Shown here: positions 35,883 to 45,161 of the stretch, piece by piece
Position numbering within the stretch: position 1 is the first letter of the stretch
Layout of the letters: each line of letters opens with the position of its first letter
Assembly: GCA_028293725.1 (NCBI GenBank)
Contig: JAQGOE010000340.1
Coordinates: 1-50,620, forward strand
DNA length: 50,620 nucleotides
Direction of reading: 5' to 3'
DNA from: Gammaproteobacteria bacterium
GTDB taxonomy: Bacteria; Pseudomonadota; Gammaproteobacteria; Steroidobacterales; Steroidobacteraceae
Translations under genes and position numbers: made by a program
Notes under the pieces: generated by a model
What the model saw: only the letters and a program-made list of their open reading frames with translations
Databases searched by the model: none
What the model was told of the DNA's origin: nothing

Positions 35883-35934
35883 GGCGCACGATGATACGCG
35901 CCGTGGTCCGGTTGCCTATACTGCGTGGATAAAT

Positions 35935-36282
35935 ATGTCCGATCCTGTGCCCGCCGAAATCAAATTACGCACCACCTCACGCGTGCTCGAGGTGAGCTTC
36001 GCTGACGGGAGCCGTTTCCAGCTGCCGTTCGAATATCTACGCGTCCATTCACCCTCCGCGGAAGTGCAGGGACACGGGCCGGGGCAGGAAGTGCTGGTAC
36101 TAGGCAAGGAGAACGTCGGCATCCGGGCGGTCGACCCGGTAGGTCAATACGCAGTCAAGCTCGTGTTCGACGACGGCCATGACACCGGGCTGTTTACCTG
36201 GAAGTACTTGTTTGAGCTGGGGCGCGATCAGCAGTCGAAGTGGGCCCAGTACCTGGCGCGCAAGGCCGCCGCGGGGCGATAA
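35935..36282 (+). CDS. DUF971 (gamma-butyrobetaine hydroxylase N-terminal-like) protein
   Basis: 115 residues forming one DUF971 domain: [39 protein letters not shown] and TWKYLFELG. In eukaryotic BBOX1 this fold is a zinc-binding N-terminal domain; this copy lacks the zinc cysteines. In many gammaproteobacteria the gene lies between hslU and ubiE; here it kept its place before ubiE but hslVU are 27 kb away. The start is the ATG at 35935; the longer open frame upstream overlaps the kinase gene on the other strand. A strong terminator follows the stop. Confidence 0.85.
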   Translation: MSDPVPAEIKLRTTSRVLEVSFADGSRFQLPFEYLRVHSPSAEVQGHGPGQEVLVLGKENVGIRAVDPVGQYAVKLVFDDGHDTGLFTWKYLFELGRDQQSKWAQYLARKAAAGR

Positions 36283-36283
36283 A

Positions 36284-36315
36284 AAAAGGCCGGGCGTTTG
36301 ACCGCCCGGCCTTTT
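36284..36315. terminator. Bidirectional intrinsic terminator
   Basis: A 9-bp perfect GC stem GGCCGGGCG/CGCCCGGCC with a six-base loop is flanked by AAAA before and TTTT after, so it works on either strand. It begins right after the DUF971 stop and separates that gene from ubiE. Confidence 0.85.
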
Positions 36316-36389
36316 CCAGTTGCAAGACCCCCGTACTCGACCCGATTCTGCGCACCACCCACGCCAAATTGCAACAGAAAGTGGCACGA

Positions 36390-37139
36390 ATGAAAGACGA
36401 TCGATCGACAGACTTCGGTTTCCAGCAGGTCGCGTGGGGGGATAAGGCCCGCCGCGTCCGCGGGGTGTTCGATTCCGTCGCGGGCAACTACGACCTGATG
36501 AACGACCTCATGTCGGCGGGCGCCCACAGGTTATGGAAACGCTTCACCCTGTCGCTGACGAATCTTCGCCCCGGACAGCGCGCCCTGGATGTTGCCGGCG
36601 GCACCGGCGATCTGGCCGCGGGACTCGCGCGACAGGTCGGCGAGCGCGGACTCGTGATCCTCACCGACATCAACTCCGCCATGCTCGGACACGGCCGCGA
36701 CCGACTGACCGATGACGGGCTCGTTGGCAACATCCGCTACGTACAGGCAAACGCCGAGCGGTTGCCATTCGCCGACAACACCTTCGACTGCATCACCATC
36801 GGTTTCGGGCTGCGCAACGTCACCGACAAAGCGGCCGCGCTGCAGTCCATGCGCCGTGCATTGAAGCCCGGTGGCCAACTCCTGGTGCTGGAATTCTCAC
36901 ACCCGGTCGCCCCCGCCCTGAAACCCCTCTACGATGCCTATTCCTTCCGGGTGCTGCCGCTGTTGGGAAAGATCATTGCGCGGGACGAGGCGAGCTATCG
37001 TTACCTGGCCGAGTCCATCCGCATGCATCCCGGGCAGGAGAAGCTCCTCGCCATGCTGCAGGAGGCGGGACTCGAAGGCTGTCGCTATCACAACCTCTCG
37101 GGCGGCATCGTCGCCGTCCATCGCGGCTACAAGTACTAG
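36390..37139 (+). CDS. ubiE: Ubiquinone/menaquinone C-methyltransferase UbiE
   Basis: 249 residues, family length. SAM-binding motif [12 protein letters not shown], then the UbiE signatures [17 protein letters not shown] and [19 protein letters not shown] segment [15 protein letters not shown]. It C-methylates the benzoquinone ring in ubiquinone synthesis (and menaquinone if made). The ATG at 36390 lies behind the terminator, with no clear ribosome binding site; a GTG at 36381 is the alternative. In relatives ubiE is followed directly by ubiJ-ubiB; here these lie about 4 kb on, beyond two-component genes. Its stop overlaps that of the convergent kinase by four bases. Confidence 0.95.
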   Translation: MKDDRSTDFGFQQVAWGDKARRVRGVFDSVAGNYDLMNDLMSAGAHRLWKRFTLSLTNLRPGQRALDVAGGTGDLAAGLARQVGERGLVILTDINSAMLGHGRDRLTDDGLVGNIRYVQANAERLPFADNTFDCITIGFGLRNVTDKAAALQSMRRALKPGGQLLVLEFSHPVAPALKPLYDAYSFRVLPLLGKIIARDEASYRYLAESIRMHPGQEKLLAMLQEAGLEGCRYHNLSGGIVAVHRGYKY

Positions 37140-39208
37140 AAATCCTCCGGGCGCCTGCCGGAAACCTGGCGTGTAAGCGTATCCAGGCGGGCTTCCAGCT
37201 CGTCCTCGAAGCTCTGGAGCGCTTCAGCGAGCACCATCCGACCGCTTTCGACCTCCGCACGCCGGTCCGCCTTCACCGCTTCCGCGAGCCACGCGGCGAC
37301 ACGCTCCACCTGCCGGGCGCCGACCATGCCGGCACTGCCGAGCAATGTATGGAGCCGGCGAGCCAACAGCGAGCCCTCGCCCGGTGAGCTGGCACGCTCG
37401 AGTATGTCGAGCGTCTCGTGCGCGACCGACAGAAACGACTCGTAGATCTTCCGCAAAGGCGACAGCCGCCACTGCAGGCTTTGCCATAATTCGTCGAAGA
37501 CGGGCTCGGCCAGCACCGGCAGCTCGCCGATGCGCTCCGCGATATCGCCATCGGCGATCGCGTTCGCTCCCGGCACGAGCCATTTGCACAGCACGTCGCT
37601 GAGCGCCGACTTGGTGAAGGGCTTTGGCAGGAAATCGTCCATGCCCGCATCCAGACAGCGTTGTTTGTCATCCACCATCGCGTTGGCGGTAATAGCCACG
37701 ACGGGGATGTAACGATGGAGGACGGCGCGCATGCGCCGCGTTGTCTCATAGCCGTCCATGTCGGGCATCTGGCAATCCATGAAGACGAGATCGAAGGTTT
37801 CCGTGCCCAGGAGATCGAGCGCCTCCGCGCCGGTGCCGGCGATCTTCACGGTGCAATCGAGGCTTTCGAGCAGGCTTTGCGCGACATATTGATTGGCCGG
37901 ATGATCCTCGACCACGAGAATCCGGCCCGGCGGATTTTTCAGAATGCGCTGACTCTGATCCTCCAGCGGCTCTTCGTCGGAGGCAGCGAGCGCCAGCGTG
38001 ACGCGGAAAGTCGAGCCGCCCGCGCCGGTGTTGACCAATACCAGGCTGCCACCCATCGCCTCGGAGAGGCGCCGGCTGATCGGTAGACCGAGGCCGGCGC
38101 CGCCGACGCGCCGTGAGACTTTGGACTCCACCTGTACGAACGGGTCGAAGATGACATCCCGCTTGTTATCCGGGACGCCGTCGCCGGTATCGACCACATC
38201 GATAGTGCAGGTTCTGCCGTCATAACGCGCATACACACTCACGCCTCCAGTGGTTGTAAAATTGAGGGCGTTGGAGACGAGGTTGGCCAGGATCTGCTTG
38301 ATGCGTGCAGGATCGCCGATGAACGATCTGGGCAGTGAGCCTTCGGTGGTTGCCCGCAGTTCGAGCCCGAGAGACTCGGCCCGTGCCCGGGCCTCGTCGA
38401 CTACCTCGCGCAGCACGTTGGCAAGGTGGAACGGCTCGTGTTCGAGTGGGAAAGCACCCGCTTCGATCCGACTGAGATCGAGTATGTCGTTGGCGATGTT
38501 GAGAAGCGTTCGGGCGGAGACGCGGGCAATGCCGATGCGGTGTCTGCCTTCCGCCGACAAGGGCTCGTCGCGAAGCATGTCGATCGTCGCCATCAGGCCA
38601 TGCAGGGGTGTCCTGATCTCATGACTCATCATGGCGACGAAATGCCCGCTGGAGCGTTGAGCGGCGTCCACGAGGTGGTGCGCGCGCTTGAGCTCCTTGA
38701 GTGCCGCCTCATGACTGGCAACGGCCTTGGCCAGCTCCGCCTCCCGGGAGCGCAGGGCCTGTTCGCGCACCTGTACCGCCCGCCTCAGGCGGGCGACATG
38801 GTTGCGAATCGAGTCGAGGCGCTTTCGATGCAAGGCGACGTGCCGGCGCAACCGCTCGCGCTCATGAGTTCCGGCCGCCACACGCCGTACCATGCGCACG
38901 CCCACCACGCAGACAGCCGCGACAGCTATGTCAATTCCAGCGGACAGAAAGGCCGCGCCTAACGTCTCGGCATGGACAAATGTGACTGCTGTCAGAAACA
39001 ACAGCACTACGGCGCTGCCAGCCCAGCCGGCAATGAGACCTGTTACCGCGACGATTACGGTCTCCAGCGATACGCTTGCCGCGCTACCCAGCGTGAGCGG
39101 AAACAGATGCGCGACAATGACCGCTACCGCGGCGAGCGCGCCGACGACCAGCTGGGCGCGCCGACGCCTGATGCGTGCCACTCGTCGGAAAACGGTGAGA
39201 GCGCTCAA
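37136..39208 (-). CDS. Hybrid histidine kinase with receiver and Hpt domains (kinase 3)
   Basis: 690 residues. Three or four membrane helices (about 18-110), a long coiled coil (115-185), HisKA with H196 ([12 protein letters not shown]), HATPase (N-box [21 protein letters not shown]), receiver with D478 ([13 protein letters not shown]) and K529, and a C-terminal Hpt domain with H620 ([14 protein letters not shown]). All phosphorelay residues are intact, so it can pass phosphate His-Asp-His and on to a separate regulator, most simply the divergent one at 39322. The TTG at 39208 is the first start; a GTG at 39181 is possible. Confidence 0.9.
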   Translation of the reverse strand: MSALTVFRRVARIRRRRAQLVVGALAAVAVIVAHLFPLTLGSAASVSLETVIVAVTGLIAGWAGSAVVLLFLTAVTFVHAETLGAAFLSAGIDIAVAAVCVVGVRMVRRVAAGTHERERLRRHVALHRKRLDSIRNHVARLRRAVQVREQALRSREAELAKAVASHEAALKELKRAHHLVDAAQRSSGHFVAMMSHEIRTPLHGLMATIDMLRDEPLSAEGRHRIGIARVSARTLLNIANDILDLSRIEAGAFPLEHEPFHLANVLREVVDEARARAESLGLELRATTEGSLPRSFIGDPARIKQILANLVSNALNFTTTGGVSVYARYDGRTCTIDVVDTGDGVPDNKRDVIFDPFVQVESKVSRRVGGAGLGLPISRRLSEAMGGSLVLVNTGAGGSTFRVTLALAASDEEPLEDQSQRILKNPPGRILVVEDHPANQYVAQSLLESLDCTVKIAGTGAEALDLLGTETFDLVFMDCQMPDMDGYETTRRMRAVLHRYIPVVAITANAMVDDKQRCLDAGMDDFLPKPFTKSALSDVLCKWLVPGANAIADGDIAERIGELPVLAEPVFDELWQSLQWRLSPLRKIYESFLSVAHETLDILERASSPGEGSLLARRLHTLLGSAGMVGARQVERVAAWLAEAVKADRRAEVESGRMVLAEALQSFEDELEARLDTLTRQVSGRRPEDF

Positions 39209-39321
39209 GGGGCGGCTACAATGACAGGTACTGTGTCGATCGAATTCATCTGCTTTGACTTTCCATAGTGTCGCGACCGAGCCAGGACCCTATCCGCGTC
39301 TTCACCAACGTTGCCCGTGCC

Positions 39322-40275
39322 ATGACCGAGGAAGTGCTGCTACTCGATGACGATCTCACCACTCTCACATTCCTGGAGGGAGTGCTGAGTGGTGCCGGCT
39401 TCAAGTGTTCGGTCAGCGGCGATCCGCAAGAGGCCCTCGCAACCGTCGCCGCGCGCGAGGAAATCGCGGTCGTCGTCAGCGATCTCTACATGCCTCACAT
39501 GAGCGGCTTGGAGTTCGCCGACGCCCTCACCACCCTCGGTCTCAACAGACCAGTACCTCGTGTGCTGCTTCTGACGGCGCGCCCCTCGCTCGAATCCGCA
39601 GTTGGCGCGCTTCGCAGCGGTGCCCATGACTTTCTCGTAAAGCCGATTCGGCCCGCCGAGATCATCGACACCGTCAGTCGCGCACTCGAGCGCGCCCGCC
39701 AGGACCGCCGCGCGTTCATGGCGAGTGCTCCGGACGTAGTGCAACTCATCCGTCACGCCGAGGAGTTGACGGGCGAGTTGCGCAGGCTGGCGGAGCCAAC
39801 TGCCAGACACACATCGACCGGCGCACGCCAGAACGATCTGTCGCGGGAATCGTTCCAGAATGTGGCGCCGTTGCCATCCGGACAGAGGACCAAGGTCTCA
39901 GTACTCGACACCATCGAGCAGCTGCGCCGCGTCCGCGATCGCTACAACAGTCACAAGCTCGATGAAGTGGCCTGGGAGCTGTTGCTGGAGTTGCTCCGCG
40001 CCGAGCAGGGCAATCAGAAACTCTCGGTCTCCGCGCTCACCATCTCGATTCCCGGAGTATCGGCGACCACCTCACTGCGCCGGATCGGAGAGCTCGCCAT
40101 GGGAGGCTACGTGGATCGCACCCCCGACGCCCGCGACGGACGCCGGGACTTCGTGACGCTCACCGTCAAGTCCCGCGGCCTGCTGGCGGACTACCTCGCC
40201 AACGTCGATAGCTGTTTGACAGATCTCCTTTCCAACGACACACCCCTGTCCGCCGCGGCCCGCTCCAGCGGCTGA
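39322..40275 (+). CDS. Response regulator with MarR-like winged-helix output
   Basis: 317 residues. The receiver domain (1-125) has D9-D11, phosphoacceptor D54 (VVVSDLYMPHMSG) and K107 (FLVKPIR). A variable linker (130-200) leads to a C-terminal domain (about 210-300) with a MarR-type winged helix: TTSLRRIGELAMGGYVDR and DGRRDFVTLTVKSRG, including the typical DxRDxR-like wing. It is the likely partner of the divergent kinase 3. An upstream GTG at 39268 would add 18 residues; I chose the ATG that begins at the receiver's first strand. Confidence 0.8.
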   Translation: MTEEVLLLDDDLTTLTFLEGVLSGAGFKCSVSGDPQEALATVAAREEIAVVVSDLYMPHMSGLEFADALTTLGLNRPVPRVLLLTARPSLESAVGALRSGAHDFLVKPIRPAEIIDTVSRALERARQDRRAFMASAPDVVQLIRHAEELTGELRRLAEPTARHTSTGARQNDLSRESFQNVAPLPSGQRTKVSVLDTIEQLRRVRDRYNSHKLDEVAWELLLELLRAEQGNQKLSVSALTISIPGVSATTSLRRIGELAMGGYVDRTPDARDGRRDFVTLTVKSRGLLADYLANVDSCLTDLLSNDTPLSAAARSSG

Positions 40276-40486
40276 GCAGGCGGCCATGCGGGGGCTGTGC
40301 GGTGGCTGTGCGGTCGACTATAGCCGCCCCCATCCCGTCCCTCATAGGTCCGCCGGCGTCTGTTACGACCGACTGCGTTCAACATGGATGCGAAATCGCC
40401 ACGCCTGTGAACTGAGTCGCACGGCGGCGACGCTCTCCTGACTAGAGTGCCGTGCTGGCAAGACAACATCGACGGCTCCAACATAC

Positions 40487-40795
40487 ATGCAGACCAACAT
40501 CGCACGGGCGGGCGATTATGACCAGGCGTGCGCCGCGGGCAACACGCGCACGGCCATCCTCATCGTGGACGACGACACGACCGCGCGTTTGACATTATCG
40601 GCGATGATTTCCAACGAGGACGAGTACCGGGTATTCCTCGGCAGCGGCGCCGCCGAGGCACGCGAGCGCCTGCCGCTCATCGAGCCCGATATCATCGTCT
40701 GCGTCGCCCCCAAACCGATCAACGCCCCGAAAGCTACGGGCGATGGTCTACGCTGCCGCCAGGACGCGCCGGCAGTATCAGAATCTGATGCGTGA
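40487..40795 (+). CDS. Receiver-domain stub lacking the phosphorylation site
   Basis: 102 residues. Residues 22-72 are the first half of a receiver domain: AILIVDDDTTARLTLSAM with the acidic residues D28-D30, then a helix and EPDIIVCV. The expected phosphoacceptor aspartate (residue 73) is valine, and the second half of the fold, including Thr and Lys, is absent; the tail is unrelated. No neighbouring frame continues the domain, so this is a truncated or remodelled receiver, not a simple frameshift. It ends in a TGA whose bases lie beside the ribosome binding site of the next gene. Confidence 0.55.
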   Translation: MQTNIARAGDYDQACAAGNTRTAILIVDDDTTARLTLSAMISNEDEYRVFLGSGAAEARERLPLIEPDIIVCVAPKPINAPKATGDGLRCRQDAPAVSESDA

Positions 40796-40801
40796 GGGAT
40801 C

Positions 40802-41176
40802 ATGAAACGAATCTACCGGATCATCGAGCCGATCAATATCGCGTCGCGTGCTACCGACCCGTGGCAGGGCATCTCGGCGGACGTCATCCGGCGATTCGTC
40901 GACGTTCTGTGCGCGCAGCATGCTTTGCCGAAGGAACTCCTCGAGACGTACCACGCCGACCTCGAAGCTCTCGACCATTGGCTGATTGAAACCAAGAAGC
41001 GCACGCTCGTCAGCGCCACGGACGAGGACGTCCGCGAATACATCAGTGTCTCCCTATCGTGTCTGAGAGCGTTCTACGGATTCCTCGTCAGCTCCGGTTG
41101 CCGGGACGACGACCCCACGGAGCCGGATCGCGCCCCGCGCGCCACGCTGGCCCTGCGGCGGGATCGGGAGCACTAG
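40802..41176 (+). CDS. Lone core-binding (SAM-like) domain of a Xer-type tyrosine recombinase
   Basis: 124 residues. From ISADVIRRFVDVLCAQH through LETYHADLEALDHWLIE to LSCLRAFYGFLVSSGC and DDDPTEP it follows the N-terminal DNA-gripping domain of XerC/XerD, then ends in a short arginine-rich tail. There is no catalytic domain here or in any frame downstream; ubiJ follows. It starts six bases after the receiver stub with GAGGGATC just ahead of the ATG, so the two are probably translated together. It could be a degraded recombinase remnant or a DNA-binding protein in its own right. Confidence 0.6.
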   Translation: MKRIYRIIEPINIASRATDPWQGISADVIRRFVDVLCAQHALPKELLETYHADLEALDHWLIETKKRTLVSATDEDVREYISVSLSCLRAFYGFLVSSGCRDDDPTEPDRAPRATLALRRDREH

Positions 41177-41234
41177 GAGAGCTAGCCCCTCCTCGAGGCG
41201 AGGTATAGGATCGGCGCCGCACCGGAGCCGAGCC

Positions 41235-41831
41235 ATGCTGACCGCCACAATAGAAAACGTTCTGAATCGCGGCCTGCCCCGCTCGCCGCGGGCGCAGCAG
41301 CTCTGTGCCGAGCTGACGGGACGGAGCGTGGCCGTCGAAGTGCGCGAAATCACACGCCTGCTGGTGGAATCGACCGGAAGCACGTTACGCATTACCCGCG
41401 GCGATGCCGGGGCGGACGCGGAAATCGTCGGAGGACCCTTCGGCCTGCTGGCGCTCGGCGGCGCCACCCCCGAAGCCGTGCTCCAGCGCGGCGATGTGGA
41501 GATCCGCGGCGACGCCGAGCTGGCACAGAAATTCCGTGAGCTCGTCCTGCTGCTCCGGCCCGATCTGGAGGAGGAGCTGTCGCTCGTCGTGAGCGACGTG
41601 CCAGCCCACCAGATAGGACGTTTCGCCCGCATGGCCTTCGGCTGGACTCATAAGGCCGCGGCGACCACGGTACAGAACATCGCTGAGTACCTCGGCCACG
41701 AGCGCCACGACCTCGTGCCGCGAAACGAGGGAGAGCAGTTCCTCCGCGGTGTCGATGCCGTGCGCGAGGACGTCGATCGTCTCGAGGCACGCATCTCTCT
41801 CCTCAGCCAGAAACGCGGCGGCGCACTGTGA
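41235..41831 (+). CDS. ubiJ: Ubiquinone biosynthesis accessory factor UbiJ (SCP2 domain)
   Basis: 198 residues. An N-terminal SCP2-like lipid-binding domain (about 15-115: GGPFGLLALGGATPEAVL, GDVEIRGDAELAQKFRELV) is followed by a helical C-terminus (EQFLRGVDAVREDVDRLEARI) that pairs with UbiK. UbiJ organises the soluble Ubi complex and binds its hydrophobic intermediates. GGAG is seven bases before the ATG. It is 17 bases upstream of ubiB, the usual order. Confidence 0.92.
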   Translation: MLTATIENVLNRGLPRSPRAQQLCAELTGRSVAVEVREITRLLVESTGSTLRITRGDAGADAEIVGGPFGLLALGGATPEAVLQRGDVEIRGDAELAQKFRELVLLLRPDLEEELSLVVSDVPAHQIGRFARMAFGWTHKAAATTVQNIAEYLGHERHDLVPRNEGEQFLRGVDAVREDVDRLEARISLLSQKRGGAL

Positions 41832-41847
41832 AGCGGGTGGCTCACCG

Positions 41848-43491
41848 GTGAAGTTGCGCGTGCTCGCGCGGCTCCTGCAGATCCAGCGCGTACTTCTCAA
41901 ACATGGCCTCGACGACTTCGTCCGCGCCACTCACCTCTACAGGCCGCTGCGCTTCCTGTTTTTTCTCTCGCCCGGCATCTGGTTCGAGCGCCGCCGCCAC
42001 GCCAGCCGCGGCGAGCGGTTGCGGCTGGCCCTGGAGGAGCTCGGCCCGATCTTCGTGAAGTTTGGACAGGCCGTGTCCACGCGCCGTGACCTGTTGCCGG
42101 AAGACATCGCGGATGAGCTGGCCAAACTCCAGGACCGGGTGCCGCCATTTCCCGGCTCGATAGCCCGCGAGAACATCGAGCGCGCCTACGGCAGGCCTGT
42201 GACCGAGGTGTTCGCCGAGTTCGATGAGACGCCGCTCGCTGCCGCGTCGATCGCCCAGGTGCACGTGGCGCGCCTGTTGGATGGCAAGGAAGTCGTGGTC
42301 AAGGTACTACGCCCGGGCATGCGCGAGCGGATCGGGCGCGATCTCGAAGTGTTGTATGCGCTCGCGGGCCTGGCGCACTCGTATTGGAGCGAGGCGCGGC
42401 GGCTGCGGCCGCTCGAGATTGTCGCGGAATACGAGAAAACCATACTCGACGAGCTCGACCTCATGCGCGAGGCCGCCAACGCCGCGCAACTGAAGCGTAA
42501 TTTTGCCGGCTCGGATCTGCTCTACGTGCCTGACGTCTACTTTGACTTCTGCCGCCTGGAAGTCATGGTCATGGAGCGCATCCACGGTGTGCCCATTTCC
42601 GACATGGAGCGTCTGCGCGGCGTGGGCGCGGACATCGCCAAACTCGCCGAGAATGGCGTGCGCATCTTCTTCACGCAGGTGTTCCGACATAACTTCTTTC
42701 ACGCCGACATGCACCCCGGCAACATCTTCGTGTTGTTGACGGATCCGCGCAATCCGCGCTACGCGGCCATCGACTTCGGCATCATGGGCACTCTCGACCC
42801 GAGTGACCAACACTACCTGGCGGAAAACTTCCTGGCGGTGTTCGACCGTGACTACCGGCGCGTGGCGCTCCTGCACGTCGAGTCGGGCTGGGTGCCGGCC
42901 AACACCCGGGTGGACGAGATGGAGTCGGCGGTCCGCACGGTGCTCGAGCCGATCTTCAACCGCCCGTTGAAGGATGTGTCCTTCGGCAACATCCTGGTGC
43001 GGCTGTTCGAGATCTCCCGGCGCTTCAACATGGAAGTGCAGCCGCAACTCATCCTGCTGCAGAAGACCCTGCTGAATGTGGAAGGACTGGGCCGCGACCT
43101 GTACCCGGAGCTCGATATCTGGCAGACGGCGAGCCCCATCCTGCGCGAATGGATGCGTGAGCGGCTCAGCGTGCGGCAGGTGTTCAAGGACCTGCGGCGG
43201 CAGATGCCCGAGCTCATCGAAGTAGCGCGCTCGATGCCAACCCTCATGAAGGGCGTCGTGCAGCGGGCCAGGGGTGGTCGGCTGCAGATGGAAGTGACTT
43301 CGGCCGATCTCGAGGCACTGAAAGAAGAGATCCGGCGCAACGCCCGACGGCGCGACATGATCCCCATTGGCGCGGCGATCCTGTTCGCCGGGCTCTTCTC
43401 GTTGGCCGTGTCGTCAGGTACGGGCTGGCAAGGTTGGGGGCTTTCCCTGGTCGGCGTGGCGTGGCTGCTGTGGGCGTGGCAGCGACGCTAG
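41848..43491 (+). CDS. ubiB: Atypical kinase/ATPase UbiB for ubiquinone synthesis
   Basis: 547 residues, E. coli UbiB being 546. It shows the ADCK-type signature KFGQ at 71-74 (FVKFGQAVSTRRDLLP), a small-residue loop AAASIAQVHVA, HADMHPGNIF as catalytic loop and DFGIMGTLD as metal-binding motif. Two membrane helices close the protein (about 500-545). It is needed for ubiquinone synthesis at the membrane, perhaps extracting lipid intermediates. The GTG at 41848 is preceded by GGGTGG; the longer open frame overlaps ubiJ. Confidence 0.96.
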   Translation: MKLRVLARLLQIQRVLLKHGLDDFVRATHLYRPLRFLFFLSPGIWFERRRHASRGERLRLALEELGPIFVKFGQAVSTRRDLLPEDIADELAKLQDRVPPFPGSIARENIERAYGRPVTEVFAEFDETPLAAASIAQVHVARLLDGKEVVVKVLRPGMRERIGRDLEVLYALAGLAHSYWSEARRLRPLEIVAEYEKTILDELDLMREAANAAQLKRNFAGSDLLYVPDVYFDFCRLEVMVMERIHGVPISDMERLRGVGADIAKLAENGVRIFFTQVFRHNFFHADMHPGNIFVLLTDPRNPRYAAIDFGIMGTLDPSDQHYLAENFLAVFDRDYRRVALLHVESGWVPANTRVDEMESAVRTVLEPIFNRPLKDVSFGNILVRLFEISRRFNMEVQPQLILLQKTLLNVEGLGRDLYPELDIWQTASPILREWMRERLSVRQVFKDLRRQMPELIEVARSMPTLMKGVVQRARGGRLQMEVTSADLEALKEEIRRNARRRDMIPIGAAILFAGLFSLAVSSGTGWQGWGLSLVGVAWLLWAWQRR

Positions 43492-43576
43492 GCGGGCGAG
43501 GCATTTGCAGACCCGGCCACCGTGCGGCGTTCCTGGCCCCCGGGCGCCGATGCTTTCCGCCATAATCTAACCCCCC

Positions 43577-44974
43577 ATGAATCCACCCCGATCACTCACC
43601 GAAGGCTCGATCTCCAGCGGGATGCTGCGCTTCGCGCTGCCGATCCTATTCGCGAACATCCTGCAATCGCTCAATGGCTCGGTGAACTCCATCTGGGTGG
43701 GGCGCTTCCTCGGCGAGGCCGCGCTCACGGCGACGTCGAACGCCAACACGGTTATGTTCCTGTTGATCGGGGCGGCCTTCGGCATCGCCATGGCGGCGAC
43801 CATTCTCATCGGCCAGTGCATCGGTGCGAATGACATTCCCGAGGCGAAGCGGGTAGTGGGCACGAGCGCCACTTTTTTTGCCGCCCTCTCTGTCGTGATG
43901 GCCATCATCGGCCTGACGATGTGCGAGCGCCTGTTGGCCGCCATGAGCACGCCCGCGTATGCGCTGCCGCTCGCGGTCGACTACATGCGAGTGATCTTTC
44001 TGGCGCTGCCGTTCATCTACATGTACGCCTTCGTGATGTCGGTGTTGCGAGGCGCCGGGGACTCGAAGACACCGTTCTATTTCATGCTGCTGTCGGTGGC
44101 CATCGACATCGTGTTGAATCCGCTGTTCATTTTCGGTTGGGGACCCGTACCGCGCATGGGTATCGCCGGTTCCGCACTCGCCACGCTCGTGGCGCAGGCC
44201 GTCAGCTTCAGCGCGCTCATGAGCCATCTCTACCGGCGCCGTCATCTCCTGGTTCTCCACAAGGACGAGATCCGTCACCTGCGCGTCGACTGGACAATCG
44301 TCGGCACGCTGGTGAAGAAGGGCATCCCCATGTGTGCCCAGATGCTGGTGATCTCGCTCAGCGCCGTGCTGATGATCGCGCTCGTCAACAACTTCGGAGT
44401 CGACACGACGGCGGCGTTTGGTGCCGCGCTGCAGCTCTGGAACTACATTCAGATGCCCGCATTCGCCGTCGGCATGGCGGTGTCAGCCATGGCCGCTCAG
44501 AACGTGGGCGCGCGCAAATGGGATCGGGTGAATTCGATAGCCCGGGTCGGCGTGGTTTTCAGCGTGGTGCTGACGGGTTCGATCGTATTGATCATCGAGC
44601 TTTTGGATACGCATGCCTTCCAGCTATTCCTGCCGGCGGGTTCCGAGGCGCTGCGACAGGCTTCGCACCTCAACCACGTTGTAACGTGGTCGTTTATATT
44701 CTTCGGGGTTTCGATGGTGCTCTTCGGCGTCGTGCGTGCGACGGGTGCGGTCATGGCGCCGCTGTTCGTGCTGACGATCTCACTCCTGGTGGTGCGCTTC
44801 CCACTGGCGGAAGCACTCATCGGTCGGTACCAGGTCGACGCCGTCTGGTGGAGTTTCCCGATTTCCTCCGCACTAGCCGCCGTCCTGGCCGTGCTCTATT
44901 ACAAGTACGGCGGCTGGCGATCGGCGCGTATGGCGGGCGGCCCCACACAGGGTGTAGTCGCGCCCGAGAGTTAG
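43577..44974 (+). CDS. MATE family efflux transporter
   Basis: 465 residues with about twelve predicted membrane helices in two six-helix halves. Conserved MATE elements include the N-terminal GSISSGMLRFALPILFANIL, the helix 2 segment SVNSIWVGRFLGEAALTA, and VLRGAGDSKTPFYFML. It probably exports cationic compounds using a sodium or proton gradient across the inner membrane; the substrate is unknown. It starts with ATG at 43577, 85 bases after ubiB, and is followed by a small convergent reading frame. Confidence 0.9.
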   Translation: MNPPRSLTEGSISSGMLRFALPILFANILQSLNGSVNSIWVGRFLGEAALTATSNANTVMFLLIGAAFGIAMAATILIGQCIGANDIPEAKRVVGTSATFFAALSVVMAIIGLTMCERLLAAMSTPAYALPLAVDYMRVIFLALPFIYMYAFVMSVLRGAGDSKTPFYFMLLSVAIDIVLNPLFIFGWGPVPRMGIAGSALATLVAQAVSFSALMSHLYRRRHLLVLHKDEIRHLRVDWTIVGTLVKKGIPMCAQMLVISLSAVLMIALVNNFGVDTTAAFGAALQLWNYIQMPAFAVGMAVSAMAAQNVGARKWDRVNSIARVGVVFSVVLTGSIVLIIELLDTHAFQLFLPAGSEALRQASHLNHVVTWSFIFFGVSMVLFGVVRATGAVMAPLFVLTISLLVVRFPLAEALIGRYQVDAVWWSFPISSALAAVLAVLYYKYGGWRSARMAGGPTQGVVAPES

Positions 44975-44978
44975 GCCG

Positions 44979-45155
44979 TTACACGAAGATCGCCGCCGCA
45001 GTCATGAGCAGGCATGCGGCTATGAGTACGGCAATGGGCACAGGCCAGCGCTCGGCTCGATCGATGAAGTTCGCAGCTCTCATCACTTCTCCTAGCTTAA
45101 GCTCCAACCGGTCAACCTTGTACCGGTTCCACAGTTCTTCCACAGCAAGTGGCAT
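44979..45155 (-). CDS. Possible 58-residue single-pass membrane protein
   Basis: MPLAVEELWNRYKVDRLELK leads to an amphipathic stretch and a C-terminal hydrophobic helix (PIAVLIAACLLMTAAAIF). No family is recognised. The stop lies four bases from the MATE stop, and its ATG is only six bases from the GTG of the divergent gene, so promoter space would have to be inside that gene. The composition looks protein-like, but the case is weak. Confidence 0.35.
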   Translation of the reverse strand: MPLAVEELWNRYKVDRLELKLGEVMRAANFIDRAERWPVPIAVLIAACLLMTAAAIFV

Positions 45156-45161
45156 GCCAGC

